From the NCBI GenBank assembly GCA_002705575.1, contig PAHI01000059.1, positions 1 to 22,887 of the forward strand: a stretch of DNA of 22,887 nt, in the 5' to 3' direction. Position 1 is the stretch's first letter, and every line of letters begins with the position of its first letter. The notes beneath the pieces were generated by a model. That model was not told the DNA's origin, did no database searches, and saw nothing but the letters and a program-made list of their open reading frames with translations. Below, piece by piece: positions 1 to 8,072 of this stretch. Origin of the DNA: Fidelibacterota bacterium (GTDB lineage Bacteria > Marinisomatota > Marinisomatia > SCGC-AAA003-L08 > GCA-002719095). The position numbers and the translations under genes were made by a program.

Positions 1-91
1 TAGCGCTGAAGGATTATCAAGTGGTATGTATATTGTTAAAATAAACAGCTCAATTGAAGTCCAAACTCAAAAAATACTATTGATGAAATAG
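1..91 (+). CDS. C-terminal end of a probable type IX secretion (T9SS) cargo protein (partial)
   Basis: Reading from base 2 gives 29 residues and a TAG stop at 89-91; the 5' part lies outside the window. The tail contains LSSGMYIVKI and then QTQKILLMK. This matches the end of the T9SS type A sorting domain, in which a 'G-hydrophobic-Y' strand precedes a final strand ending in lysine-rich hydrophobics. In known systems this domain directs a protein through the outer membrane for surface attachment or release. The identity of the rest of the protein cannot be told. It converges on the importer operon, with 5 bases between stop codons. The reading rests on a short stretch, so it is good but not certain. 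Confidence 0.6.
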   Translation, partial: SAEGLSSGMYIVKINSSIEVQTQKILLMK

Positions 92-96
92 ATTGA

Positions 97-966
97 TTAA
101 GATTTTAAACGCTTTAATTTTCTTTCTTCTCTACCTCTAGGGTCAGGCTCTGGAATTGCCTTAAGTAAAGTTTTTGTATAGTCATGCTGTGCGCTTTCAA
201 ATATTTTAGAAGTTTTATTTATTTCAACAAGTTCACCAAGATACATGACTCCAACACGATCAGAAATATGCTTAACTACAGATAAATCATGTGCAATAAA
301 AATGATTGAAAGATTTAATTCTTCCTGAAGATCCATCATTAAATTAATAATTTGAGCTTGAATTGAAACATCAAGTGCCGATACTGGTTCATCTGCTATA
401 ATAATTTCAGGATCAGTAGCTAAAGATCTAGCAATTCCAATACGTTGACGCTGACCTCCAGAAAATTCATGAGGATAACGAGCTGATTGTTCTGCAGTTA
501 GTCCTACTTTATTTAAAAGCCAATCTACCTTTTCTTTTTTTTCAGATAACGTCATATTAGTATTGATATCTAGAGGTTCTTTTATTATATCTTTAACAAG
601 CATACGTGGATTTAAAGATGAGTAAGGGTCTTGAAAAATCATTTGAATATTTTTTCTGTAAGGCTTGATTTCTGATCTATTTAGGCTTAAAAGGTCTACT
701 TCTTTTGAACCATCAGGAATAGATATAGAGCCATTTATTTTTACATCAGGTGCAGTTAGTCTAAGAACATTAAGTATAGCTTTACCTAATGTAGATTTTC
801 CAGATCCAGACTCACCAACGATACCTAATGTTTCTCCTTTCAATAAATCTAGGCTAAGATTTTTTACAGCGTGCACATATCCAACAGTTCTCTGCAGAAT
901 TCCTCCAAATATAGGAAAGTCAACTGATAGGTTTCTAATTTTCAATATAGATTCTTCTGTGTTCAT
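97..966 (-). CDS. Peptide ABC transporter ATP-binding protein (OppF/DppF-like; second half of a split YejF)
   Basis: This 289-residue cytoplasmic ATPase would power peptide import with its partner ending at 966. All ABC motifs are visible: Walker A GESGSGKST (51-59), Q-loop Q112, signature FSGGQ (168-172), Walker B IIIADEP (188-194) and H-loop H226. The C-terminal HDYTKTLLKAIPEPDP resembles the oligopeptide/dipeptide ABC tail domain. The start codon overlaps the stop of the upstream ATPase gene by one base (TAATG), which suggests translational coupling. In E. coli yejF the two ATPase halves are one polypeptide; here they are separate. It is the last gene of the five-gene operon, and I see no clear hairpin terminator between it and the convergent gene end at 91. 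The family call is secure; the substrate is inferred. Confidence 0.93.
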   Translation of the reverse strand: MNTEESILKIRNLSVDFPIFGGILQRTVGYVHAVKNLSLDLLKGETLGIVGESGSGKSTLGKAILNVLRLTAPDVKINGSISIPDGSKEVDLLSLNRSEIKPYRKNIQMIFQDPYSSLNPRMLVKDIIKEPLDINTNMTLSEKKEKVDWLLNKVGLTAEQSARYPHEFSGGQRQRIGIARSLATDPEIIIADEPVSALDVSIQAQIINLMMDLQEELNLSIIFIAHDLSVVKHISDRVGVMYLGELVEINKTSKIFESAQHDYTKTLLKAIPEPDPRGREERKLKRLKS

Positions 967-1949
967 TATTTTAACATATCTTTATTAATTCTAGCGAAGT
1001 GATCTTTACTGATTTCAATTAATTCGGGTTCTATTTTTGTACCCTTACAAGCACAATCTTTAGGATCAAATCTTGAGCATAATTTACATTCATCTCCTAA
1101 TTCTAAAATAGAAGGAACCATCCCTTTTAAAGCTTTCAATCGTTTAGATTTTATATCCATTTTAGGAATAGATTCCATCAGTGCTTTTGTATAAGGATGA
1201 ATTGGGTTTTTAAATAATTTTTCGATAGGAGCAATTTCTTGAATGACGCCACCATACATCACTATTACTCTATCACATGTTTCTGCTACTACGGCTAGAT
1301 CATGAGTTATTAATAGAATTGCCGCATCCTTTCTTTTATCTTTCAATTCCATCATCAAATCTAAAATTTGAGCTTGAATTGTAACATCAAGAGCTGTTGT
1401 AGGCTCATCAGCTATTAATAAAGATGGATTACATTGAAGAGCCATTGCAATCATAATTCTCTGTCTCATACCACCAGAAAATTGATGAGGATAATCTCTT
1501 ATTCTTCTTTCTGGCTCTGGGATTCCAACAGCTTTTAGCATTTCAATACTTTTAATAGTAGCTTCCTCATTTGTTAGTCCTTCATGTTTTACCAGTACTT
1601 CATTCATTTGAGTTTCTATTCTTAAAACAGGATTTAAAGATGTCATAGGTTCTTGAAATATCATAGATATATCTCTCCCTCTATATTCTCTCATTTCGTC
1701 GTAGGTTAAATTTAGGAGGTTAGTACCTTTGTATAAAACTTCTCCATCTACAATTTCTCCTGGAGGATTGGGGATAAGCCTATTAATAGATAAAGAAGTG
1801 ACTGATTTTCCAGATCCAGATTCACCAACAATTCCTAATACCTCGCCTTGATATATATCAAATGAGATATTATTAACAGCTTTTGCAGTTCCTGCTTCTG
1901 TATAAAAAAAAGTTTTTAAGTTTTTAACTTCTATTAATTTTTTAGACAT
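966..1949 (-). CDS. Peptide ABC transporter ATP-binding protein (OppD/DppD-like; first half of a split YejF)
   Basis: A 327-residue ABC ATPase. Visible motifs are Walker A GESGSGKS (42-49), Q-loop Q99, signature FSGGM (157-161), Walker B LLIADEP (177-183) and H-loop H216. The C-terminal extension carries the NPIHPYTKALMESIP oligopeptide-family motif. It ends in a cysteine cluster, C288, C291, C299 and C301, in the region where OppD/DppD proteins have a conserved cysteine motif; metal or iron-sulfur binding there is possible but not shown here. Its ATG shares one base with the stop of the permease gene upstream (TAATG at 1947-1951), and its own stop overlaps the next start in the same way. It probably forms a heterodimer with the 97-966 product under two membrane permeases. 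Confidence 0.93.
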   Translation of the reverse strand: MSKKLIEVKNLKTFFYTEAGTAKAVNNISFDIYQGEVLGIVGESGSGKSVTSLSINRLIPNPPGEIVDGEVLYKGTNLLNLTYDEMREYRGRDISMIFQEPMTSLNPVLRIETQMNEVLVKHEGLTNEEATIKSIEMLKAVGIPEPERRIRDYPHQFSGGMRQRIMIAMALQCNPSLLIADEPTTALDVTIQAQILDLMMELKDKRKDAAILLITHDLAVVAETCDRVIVMYGGVIQEIAPIEKLFKNPIHPYTKALMESIPKMDIKSKRLKALKGMVPSILELGDECKLCSRFDPKDCACKGTKIEPELIEISKDHFARINKDMLK

Positions 1950-3277
1950 TATCGTAACCTTGAATATACTTTAGGATCAAAAGCTTCTCTAACTGCTTCA
2001 CTTATAAAAGTAATCATAAATATTGTTAATGTAAGTGCTAGTATAGGAAAAATTAGCATATGCCAGTAGTCTAGATTTTCAGATCCTTGATTTAAAAGAT
2101 TACCCCAACTTGAGGCAGGAGGTTTTAATCCATATCCTAAGAAATCAAGAGAAACAAGAGTACCTATATCAGCAATTATTGCAAAAGGAGCAAAAGTTAT
2201 AATAGGAGTTAGAGAATTAGGCAAGATATGTTTGAACATTATTTTCCAATTAGACTGTCCCATTGAAACAGCTGCAGAAACGTAATCTTTGGGTTTTTCT
2301 CTAAAAAATTCACCTCTTATGTACCATGTGATTCCTATCCAGCCCTTCAATAAAACTGATAGAGCTGCTAGAAGAATTACACCAGGTTTCATAAAACTTC
2401 CTAAAATCATAAGCATAAATAGAAAAGGAATAGAACTGAAAATTTCAATTAAACGAAGTCCAAATAAATCAAGTTTGCCGCCAAAGTATCCAAGACAAGC
2501 TCCAATAATAACGCCAATAATATAACTAAGTGTTGTGACTATTATGGCGAATGTAATGCTGATTTTATATCCATCAATTAGTCGTGCAAAAACATCTCTA
2601 CCAGTATTATCAGTACCAGCTATATGCACCCTATCTGGAAGAGTAGGAGGGTTATTTTCATTCCAAATACCATTGTTATTCGTATCTATAAACGGTTCAT
2701 TTTTGTCCCATTTTCCATTTCTGTTCAAATCTTTAAATTCTTCATCAAGCTCATCTTTTAAATCTTCATGAGGATGATATATATAAAAAGGCATTACAAT
2801 ATAGTTTTCATTTTGTTGGTTTTTAATCTGTTTAGCTAAAAGTCTGAAATTTGCAGAAATACTTAATATATTTTGATCGAAAGTTTCAGACTCATAGAAT
2901 GGTGATTTTATTACAGGAACAAATGTAAAAAAATCTCTTACAGCAGGAAAATAATACTGGTCATCATATTTTAGAACTAGCGGCTTATTATTCATCCATA
3001 AAGGAGATATTAGAGAAACAATATAAAAAATAATTAATATAATTAGAGAATAGTATCCTCTTTTTATTGACTTGAATCGTTTAATTCTTTTTTGAAATAT
3101 AGATTCACTTTCGAGGTGGTTTTTTATTTTTGGTTTTCTAAAGATATAGATTAATGGAAATAAAAATACAACTATAAAGGGTAGAGTTTTAATAAACAAA
3201 TTGAAGGCAAGGCTATTTGATAAAAGAATAATTAGTATTATAATTGAAACAATAATATAGATTTTTTTAAAATACAT
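1949..3277 (-). CDS. Peptide ABC transporter permease, YejE/OppC-like, with an extracytoplasmic Ca-loop insert
   Basis: Inner-membrane permease, 442 residues from the chosen ATG at 3277. A longer ORF from 3316 exists, but 3277 forms a TAATG junction with the upstream stop, as at the next two junctions, and has an AGGA-type Shine-Dalgarno upstream. Hydrophobic segments lie near 7-20, 31-46 and 76-93, followed by a core permease from about 238. The EAA loop reads DYVSAAVSMGQSNWKIMFKH (331-350). The segment WMNNKPLVLKYDDQYYFPAV resembles E. coli YejE after its first helix, as does AGTDNTGRDVFARLI. At 183-194 and 198-209 are two EF-hand-like loops, DLNRNGKWDKNE and DTNNNGIWNENN, just before the GTDNTGRDV motif. 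The protein is longer than YejE (about 340 residues) because of the N-terminal helices and this insert. Confidence 0.9.
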   Translation of the reverse strand: MYFKKIYIIVSIIILIILLSNSLAFNLFIKTLPFIVVFLFPLIYIFRKPKIKNHLESESIFQKRIKRFKSIKRGYYSLIILIIFYIVSLISPLWMNNKPLVLKYDDQYYFPAVRDFFTFVPVIKSPFYESETFDQNILSISANFRLLAKQIKNQQNENYIVMPFYIYHPHEDLKDELDEEFKDLNRNGKWDKNEPFIDTNNNGIWNENNPPTLPDRVHIAGTDNTGRDVFARLIDGYKISITFAIIVTTLSYIIGVIIGACLGYFGGKLDLFGLRLIEIFSSIPFLFMLMILGSFMKPGVILLAALSVLLKGWIGITWYIRGEFFREKPKDYVSAAVSMGQSNWKIMFKHILPNSLTPIITFAPFAIIADIGTLVSLDFLGYGLKPPASSWGNLLNQGSENLDYWHMLIFPILALTLTIFMITFISEAVREAFDPKVYSRLR

Positions 3278-4626
3278 TATTTGAATCGAATCCTGGGATC
3301 TATTGCAGCGTAGCATAAGTCAGATATTAGGTTACCTACAAGTCTAATTACTGTTCCAATAACAAGGAACCCCATAATTATTCCATAATCACGAGAGCCT
3401 ATTGCTTTGAAGCTTAGCAATCCTATACCATCGATTGCAAAAACTTTCTCTATTAGATATGAGCCTGCTAAAAACAAACCAATTAGTCCTCCTATCCCTG
3501 TTGCAAGAGGGATAAGAGAATTTCTTACAGCATGTTTAATAATTACAGATTTTTCTGTAAGACCTTTAGAAAAAGCGGTACGGACATAGTCTTGGCTCAT
3601 GTTTTCCATAAGAGAGTTTTTCATTAAGACAGTAAGAGTTGCAAATGATCCAAGTGTATAGCATAATGTAGGAAGAAAAGCGTGCTTGATTTGTCCAATA
3701 AATTTACCCCAAATAGACAATTGTTCCCAATCTTCAGGTCTCCAACCTCTACTAGGTAAAATTGGTTCATGAAAAAAATTAGATGTAGAAAAAATCCAAA
3801 TCATTAAAACTCCAAAGGCATAGGCAGGTATAGAGTATCCTATAAAAACAAGTCCACTTGATGCTACATCAAATTTTGAACCATGTTTTAATGCTTTTAT
3901 TATACCCAAAGGTATACATATTAAATAAGATAGAAGAAATCCTGTTATACCTAAGAATGATGAAATATGAATTCGTTCCCAAAGAAGCTTTCCTACGCTC
4001 TCTTTGTATTTGCTCGATTCTCCTAGGTAGCCAGTAATAACTCCTTGCCTTTTTTTAAGCGTAATGGCAACCTTGTCAGAGGTTAATTTATGATCTACTT
4101 TCCAATTTGATTTAATCCAATTATTTTCATTACCAAGATCTACTTCATCAATATATTTATAGCCTTCAAAAGGGAAGTCTGTACCAGTAATTGTTTCATA
4201 TATAATAGGTTTATTGTCTTCTAATGTAACAATAATCCACTTTTGCAAAGATATTGGGATTCCTTTTTCAAATCCAACTTGTTTTGTAGTGTATTTAAAA
4301 GGATGATTTAAATCAATTTCTTTATATTCTAATTCTTTTTTTGCAAAACCTAGCCATATTAGATAGCGAACAATGATGGATTTATCTAGGCCGAACTCTC
4401 TTTTTAGTTTATCTAAAATTTCTGGAGATAGTTCAGTTTCTCCAAAATTATTTGAGCTACTTGAAGAACCTGCTTCACCGCTTTGCATTTTAGCTTTTTT
4501 TATATCTAATAAAGCTTGTTCAAATGGACCGCTAGGAGCTATCTGAAGAATAAAAAAAACTAAAAACGTAGTTCCAAAAAAGGTTGGAATAAGAAGTAGT
4601 ATTCTTCTAATTATATAGCTAAGCAT
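3277..4626 (-). CDS. Peptide ABC transporter permease, YejB/OppB-like, with a large extracytoplasmic insert
   Basis: Inner-membrane permease of 449 residues. The N-terminal MLSYIIRRILLLIPTFFGTT and the following QIAPSGPFEQAL match the YejB pattern (RRIL-LIPT, then APGGPVEQ). A serine-rich linker (54-58) leads to a segment of about 120 residues (95-215) without membrane character, expected on the outer face. The core resumes with helices from about 222. The EAA loop is at 346-374 (DYVRTAFSKG, then KHAVRNSLIPL). E. coli YejB is about 364 residues and OppB about 306, so the insert is the main difference. Three bases separate it from the binding-protein stop, and its stop overlaps the next start. 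It should pair with the YejE-like protein to form the channel. Confidence 0.9.
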   Translation of the reverse strand: MLSYIIRRILLLIPTFFGTTFLVFFILQIAPSGPFEQALLDIKKAKMQSGEAGSSSSSNNFGETELSPEILDKLKREFGLDKSIIVRYLIWLGFAKKELEYKEIDLNHPFKYTTKQVGFEKGIPISLQKWIIVTLEDNKPIIYETITGTDFPFEGYKYIDEVDLGNENNWIKSNWKVDHKLTSDKVAITLKKRQGVITGYLGESSKYKESVGKLLWERIHISSFLGITGFLLSYLICIPLGIIKALKHGSKFDVASSGLVFIGYSIPAYAFGVLMIWIFSTSNFFHEPILPSRGWRPEDWEQLSIWGKFIGQIKHAFLPTLCYTLGSFATLTVLMKNSLMENMSQDYVRTAFSKGLTEKSVIIKHAVRNSLIPLATGIGGLIGLFLAGSYLIEKVFAIDGIGLLSFKAIGSRDYGIIMGFLVIGTVIRLVGNLISDLCYAAIDPRIRFK

Positions 4627-4629
4627 ATT

Positions 4630-6516
4630 CTATCGTACTTTCCAATAATCAATAACTTCATTCTCTTTTGGCAGTTTAGTTTCGTTATTTTGAGCTTTTT
4701 GTAGTTGATTTTCTTTTGAAGGATCAATCCACCACATTGAAATAGGACTTCTCCAATCACCTACAAATGAGATTCCTTTTTTAGGAACGCCAAATTTATT
4801 CCAGTAAAGCATTCTAGCTCCATAAGGTGATGTCCAGCCAAGAGCATAATGATATGCTTCAACTGCAATTTGGTCAATTTTATGTGCAATAGGTATTCTT
4901 TTTTTAGCGTCCCACTCTTTATTATAGCTATCAATCAATTTATCAATCTCAGGTATAGCCATAGAAGTTATATTTGTTACTTCAACTTTGTCAGCATATT
5001 TGCTATGCATCATTCCTTCTGGGCTTGGAAAAAATCCTCCGGTCCATCCTTGAGATGTCACTTCGTATTCTTTTTTCATAGTAGTTGAAAAGGTAGAATT
5101 GTAGTCTTGTTGATCAAATTCCATTTTAATTCCAATTTCTTTTAAATCTTCTTGAAAAGTTGAGTATATTCGCTCTTCTCCAGGTGATATCAGGAAATTA
5201 AATTGAAATATTTTGCCTTCTTTATTCGTTAGCCACTGATCGCCTGGTATTCTGTCCCAGCCAGCACTTTTTAGAAGCTGAAGAGCTTTTTTAGGACTAA
5301 ATTCAGTTTTGGGATTATTAGGGTTTGCATACGGAGTACCAAAGAAAAAAGTATTAAGTTGTACATACTCATCAAAAAATAATCTTTTATTAAGTTTTTC
5401 TACATCAAACAGATGTGCAAAGGCTTTACGAATTTTAATGTTATTCCAAGGTTCTTTTTGCGTGTTGAAGACAATCCCTGATGGACCTTTTGGTAAATAA
5501 TTAAATACTTTTAATTTTTGAACCCATCCATTAGCAATTTCATTTTTAGATTCATTGAAACGTTCTACCCACCACTGAGCTCTTCCAACATTATAGATGT
5601 CATAATCACCATTAAAAAAGCTTACTACCTGTTGGTTCTCATCTTCAATAAATATAAATTTGATTTGATCAAAATTATAAAGTCCCTTATTGCGTTTGTA
5701 ATCTTCTGCCCAATAATTATTTCTTCTTTTAAACACAATGTAACCTTCATTTCCTTTTTTAGATTTTTCATAATCATATTCATATGGACCAGATCCTGGC
5801 ATAAATGCAAAATCATATTTATCAATATATCCTGCGCCATCCACTTTATCTAGGTAATAACTTGGCATTGGAGTAAACCCTGCGGCATACCTAAAACTTC
5901 TCCAATCCTCTTTTTTTGCAACAATTTTAACGATATATTTTGTCTCAGCAGTAGGGATTTCAAATAGTTCGTTGTATATCATTGCTACATTAGGATCTTT
6001 GTGCCCTTCGTCAATTAGAAGCTTGAAGTATGATACAACATCTCTAGATGTTATATCTTTGCCATCTGCCCATTTAGCATTAGGGTCGATTCTAAACCAG
6101 TAGGTCAATTTATCTTCAGATATTTTCCAATGAGTTGCTATTAGAGGTTCCCATACTAAATTTTCATAATCAAAGCCAAGTAGTGCTTCATATTGTAGGC
6201 CAGACATTAAACTATTTATCTGATATCTACTTCCTTTGCCGATATCTCTGAAAGTTGTAGGGTATTCAGCTCCTCCAAGCATTGTAAGTGTTCCGCCTCT
6301 TATTGCATTGGGGTCTCCTGATGGTCTAGGAGATAGGTTTGTATCCCACCCTAATGATTCTGAAATATCTTCAAATCCTATACCACCATCTTCTTTTGAA
6401 TCTTTTAATAATGGATTGCTTGTGCTTTCTGTTGGTTTATAGCTAAATGGAAGCATAAAGTTTAAATAAAGCATTGTAAGTATTAAAAAATAAATTTTTT
6501 TGCAATTAATAATCAT
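4630..6516 (-). CDS. Extracytoplasmic peptide-binding protein, SBP family 5 (YejA/OppA-like)
   Basis: The 628-residue solute-binding protein is the first gene of the importer operon. The N-terminus has KK at 6-7 and a hydrophobic run (8-24), so it is exported. I see no lipobox, so it may be periplasmic or held by an uncleaved signal. The family 5 fold is shown by GGTLTMLGGAEYP (74-86), WEPLIATHW (122-130) and KWADGKDITSRDV (148-160). A C-terminal segment with WRSPISMWWIDP closes the domain. Its size is close to YejA (about 600) and larger than OppA (about 540). The start is supported by an AGAGGT Shine-Dalgarno about 7 bases upstream. It would capture peptides and deliver them to the two permeases. 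Peptide as substrate is inferred from the family; nickel or sugar-type ligands are less likely given the Yej-like partners. Confidence 0.9.
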   Translation of the reverse strand: MIINCKKIYFLILTMLYLNFMLPFSYKPTESTSNPLLKDSKEDGGIGFEDISESLGWDTNLSPRPSGDPNAIRGGTLTMLGGAEYPTTFRDIGKGSRYQINSLMSGLQYEALLGFDYENLVWEPLIATHWKISEDKLTYWFRIDPNAKWADGKDITSRDVVSYFKLLIDEGHKDPNVAMIYNELFEIPTAETKYIVKIVAKKEDWRSFRYAAGFTPMPSYYLDKVDGAGYIDKYDFAFMPGSGPYEYDYEKSKKGNEGYIVFKRRNNYWAEDYKRNKGLYNFDQIKFIFIEDENQQVVSFFNGDYDIYNVGRAQWWVERFNESKNEIANGWVQKLKVFNYLPKGPSGIVFNTQKEPWNNIKIRKAFAHLFDVEKLNKRLFFDEYVQLNTFFFGTPYANPNNPKTEFSPKKALQLLKSAGWDRIPGDQWLTNKEGKIFQFNFLISPGEERIYSTFQEDLKEIGIKMEFDQQDYNSTFSTTMKKEYEVTSQGWTGGFFPSPEGMMHSKYADKVEVTNITSMAIPEIDKLIDSYNKEWDAKKRIPIAHKIDQIAVEAYHYALGWTSPYGARMLYWNKFGVPKKGISFVGDWRSPISMWWIDPSKENQLQKAQNNETKLPKENEVIDYWKVR

Positions 6517-6563
6517 AAAGACCTCTATAATGTTTTTTTAAATTCCACCTAACTTACCGATTT

Positions 6564-6592
6564 ATTATAAATTCTAGAAATATTAAAAACAA
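6564..6592 (-). promoter_or_regulatory. Candidate sigma70-type promoter of the peptide importer operon
   Basis: On the minus strand TTGTTT (6592-6587) and TATAAT (6569-6564) are separated by exactly 17 bases. The -10 is a perfect consensus; the -35 matches TTGACA at three of six positions. Transcription would start near 6557, leaving a leader of about 40 bases before the binding-protein ATG at 6516. In AT-rich DNA such matches arise by chance, so support comes mainly from the spacing and position. Confidence 0.45.
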
Positions 6593-6646
6593 ATGGGAGG
6601 TATACTTATTTCATTCATATATTTAAAATATCATGGAGGTTGAAAA

Positions 6647-8071
6647 ATGAAAGAATTAGGTTCTTATATTAACCATTTAGATGTTTCAGCAGACTGGGTA
6701 GGTCTTAGAGAAGTTAGAGAGAGTAAAACTTATCGATTTATAAGAGATTTAAATCCTCAGTCAAATACTAGGGTGGATTCTCATGGCATTATGATTGAAG
6801 TTTTAGATAATGGTCAATTTGGATATTCTGCAACTAATGATTTGAGTCTATCGGGAATAAATAAAGCCGCAAAGCAAGCTTTAGAAAACTCAAAGTCTGC
6901 AGCTAATAATTCCTTGTTTAAATTTTCCCCAGATGTTAGGCCTAAGGCTATAGGTAGTTACGAATCACCATATGTCAAAGATGTATCTGCTCTATCTGCA
7001 GGAGAAATTAATGAGATTCTTGTAAAGTCAAATAAATTTTTAAGGAGTTCAGATAAGGTTATATCTGCTACCTCTATGGCAATGATTGTTGAAACAGAAT
7101 TTAATTATGTTTGCACCAATGGTAGCAATGCAAATCAAAAGTTTATAATATTAATTACAGATCAAGCGGTTAATGTAAAAGATGGTGATGTTATTCAAAG
7201 AAGATCTATGGGTAGAATGGGTCATCAAATGGGACTTGAAGCTCTAAATGAAGATCTTGTTATGAGTAATTGTGAAAAAATATTAAGCGAAGCAATTGAT
7301 CTTCTTAGAGCTGAAGAGTGTCCTAATGAAAAAATGGATATTATTATAGCTCCAAGTCAAATGGTACTGCAAATTCATGAAAGTATAGGGCATGCTTTAG
7401 AAATTGATAGGATTTTAGGTGATGAAAGAAATTATGCAGGTTGGAGTTTTGTAAGATTAAATGATTTTGGTAATCTGAAGTATGGATCAGACATAATGAA
7501 TATCACTTTTGACCCAACTATTCCGAATGAAATGGCATCATATCTTTTTGATGATGGTGGCATGGAAGCAAAAAAAGAATATTTGATTAAAGATGGCTTA
7601 TTAATAAGAGGACTTGGAGGCATGGAAAGTCAAGCACGTTCTAAAACTCCTGCGGTTGCTAATTTTAGAGCATGTTCATGGAATAGAGCTCCTATTGATA
7701 GGATGGCCAATTTGAATTTGGAGCCCGGAAATTCTAGTTTTGAAGACATGGTATCTTCAGTGGAAAAAGGAGTTTATGTAGAAACAAATAGATCCTGGTC
7801 TATAGATGATTATCGTAACAAGTTTCAATTTGGAATGGAATATGGAAAATTAATAGAAAATGGAAAACTAACAAAAACAGTAAGAAATCCAAATTATAGA
7901 GCAGTAACGACACCTTTTTGGAATAAATTAAAAATGGTAGGAGACAAATCTACATTTGAGGTTTTTGGAACACCTAATTGCGGTAAAGGTGAGCCGAATC
8001 AAGTAATAAGAGTTGGGCATGCTACACCGGCATGTTTGTTTGAAAATATTGAAGTTTTTGGAGGAGCATAG
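6647..8071 (+). CDS. tldD: TldD, zinc metallopeptidase subunit of the TldD/TldE pair
   Basis: A 474-residue cytoplasmic peptidase. The family zinc motif HExxxH is present as HESIGH (H244, E245, H249) in QIHESIGHALEIDRILGD. The third zinc ligand of the family, a cysteine near the C-terminus, is present in GTPNCGKGEP (C445). In E. coli, TldD and TldE form a heterodimer that threads and degrades unfolded peptides and processes microcin B17 and CcdA. A strong GGAGG site (6635-6639), 7 bases before the ATG, fixes the start. tldE follows at once, and the gene is divergent from the peptide importer. The length is near the usual 480 residues, and all catalytic residues are intact. Confidence 0.95.
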   Translation: MKELGSYINHLDVSADWVGLREVRESKTYRFIRDLNPQSNTRVDSHGIMIEVLDNGQFGYSATNDLSLSGINKAAKQALENSKSAANNSLFKFSPDVRPKAIGSYESPYVKDVSALSAGEINEILVKSNKFLRSSDKVISATSMAMIVETEFNYVCTNGSNANQKFIILITDQAVNVKDGDVIQRRSMGRMGHQMGLEALNEDLVMSNCEKILSEAIDLLRAEECPNEKMDIIIAPSQMVLQIHESIGHALEIDRILGDERNYAGWSFVRLNDFGNLKYGSDIMNITFDPTIPNEMASYLFDDGGMEAKKEYLIKDGLLIRGLGGMESQARSKTPAVANFRACSWNRAPIDRMANLNLEPGNSSFEDMVSSVEKGVYVETNRSWSIDDYRNKFQFGMEYGKLIENGKLTKTVRNPNYRAVTTPFWNKLKMVGDKSTFEVFGTPNCGKGEPNQVIRVGHATPACLFENIEVFGGA

Positions 8072-8072
8072 A

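Noticed and set aside
665..988. 107-residue plus-strand ORF over the two ATPase genes
   Set aside because: Entirely antisense to the ABC ATPase coding sequences with all their motifs intact; no ribosome site or recognisable protein features.
3278..3316. Longer start for the YejE-like permease at 3316
   Set aside because: Overlaps the end of the YejB-like gene by 40 bases. The ATG at 3277 forms the same TAATG junction seen at the next two genes and has an AGGA site.
5518..5853. Plus-strand 111-residue ORF in the binding-protein gene
   Set aside because: Shadow of the family 5 binding protein; the antisense reading has no family features.
6591..6604. Second Shine-Dalgarno-like GGGAGG upstream of tldD
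   Set aside because: No start codon at a useful distance opens a frame; tldD has its own GGAGG at 6635-6639.
8013..8072. N-terminal extension of TldE from 8013
   Set aside because: It lies inside the end of tldD; GGAGGA 7 bases before 8073 marks the better start.
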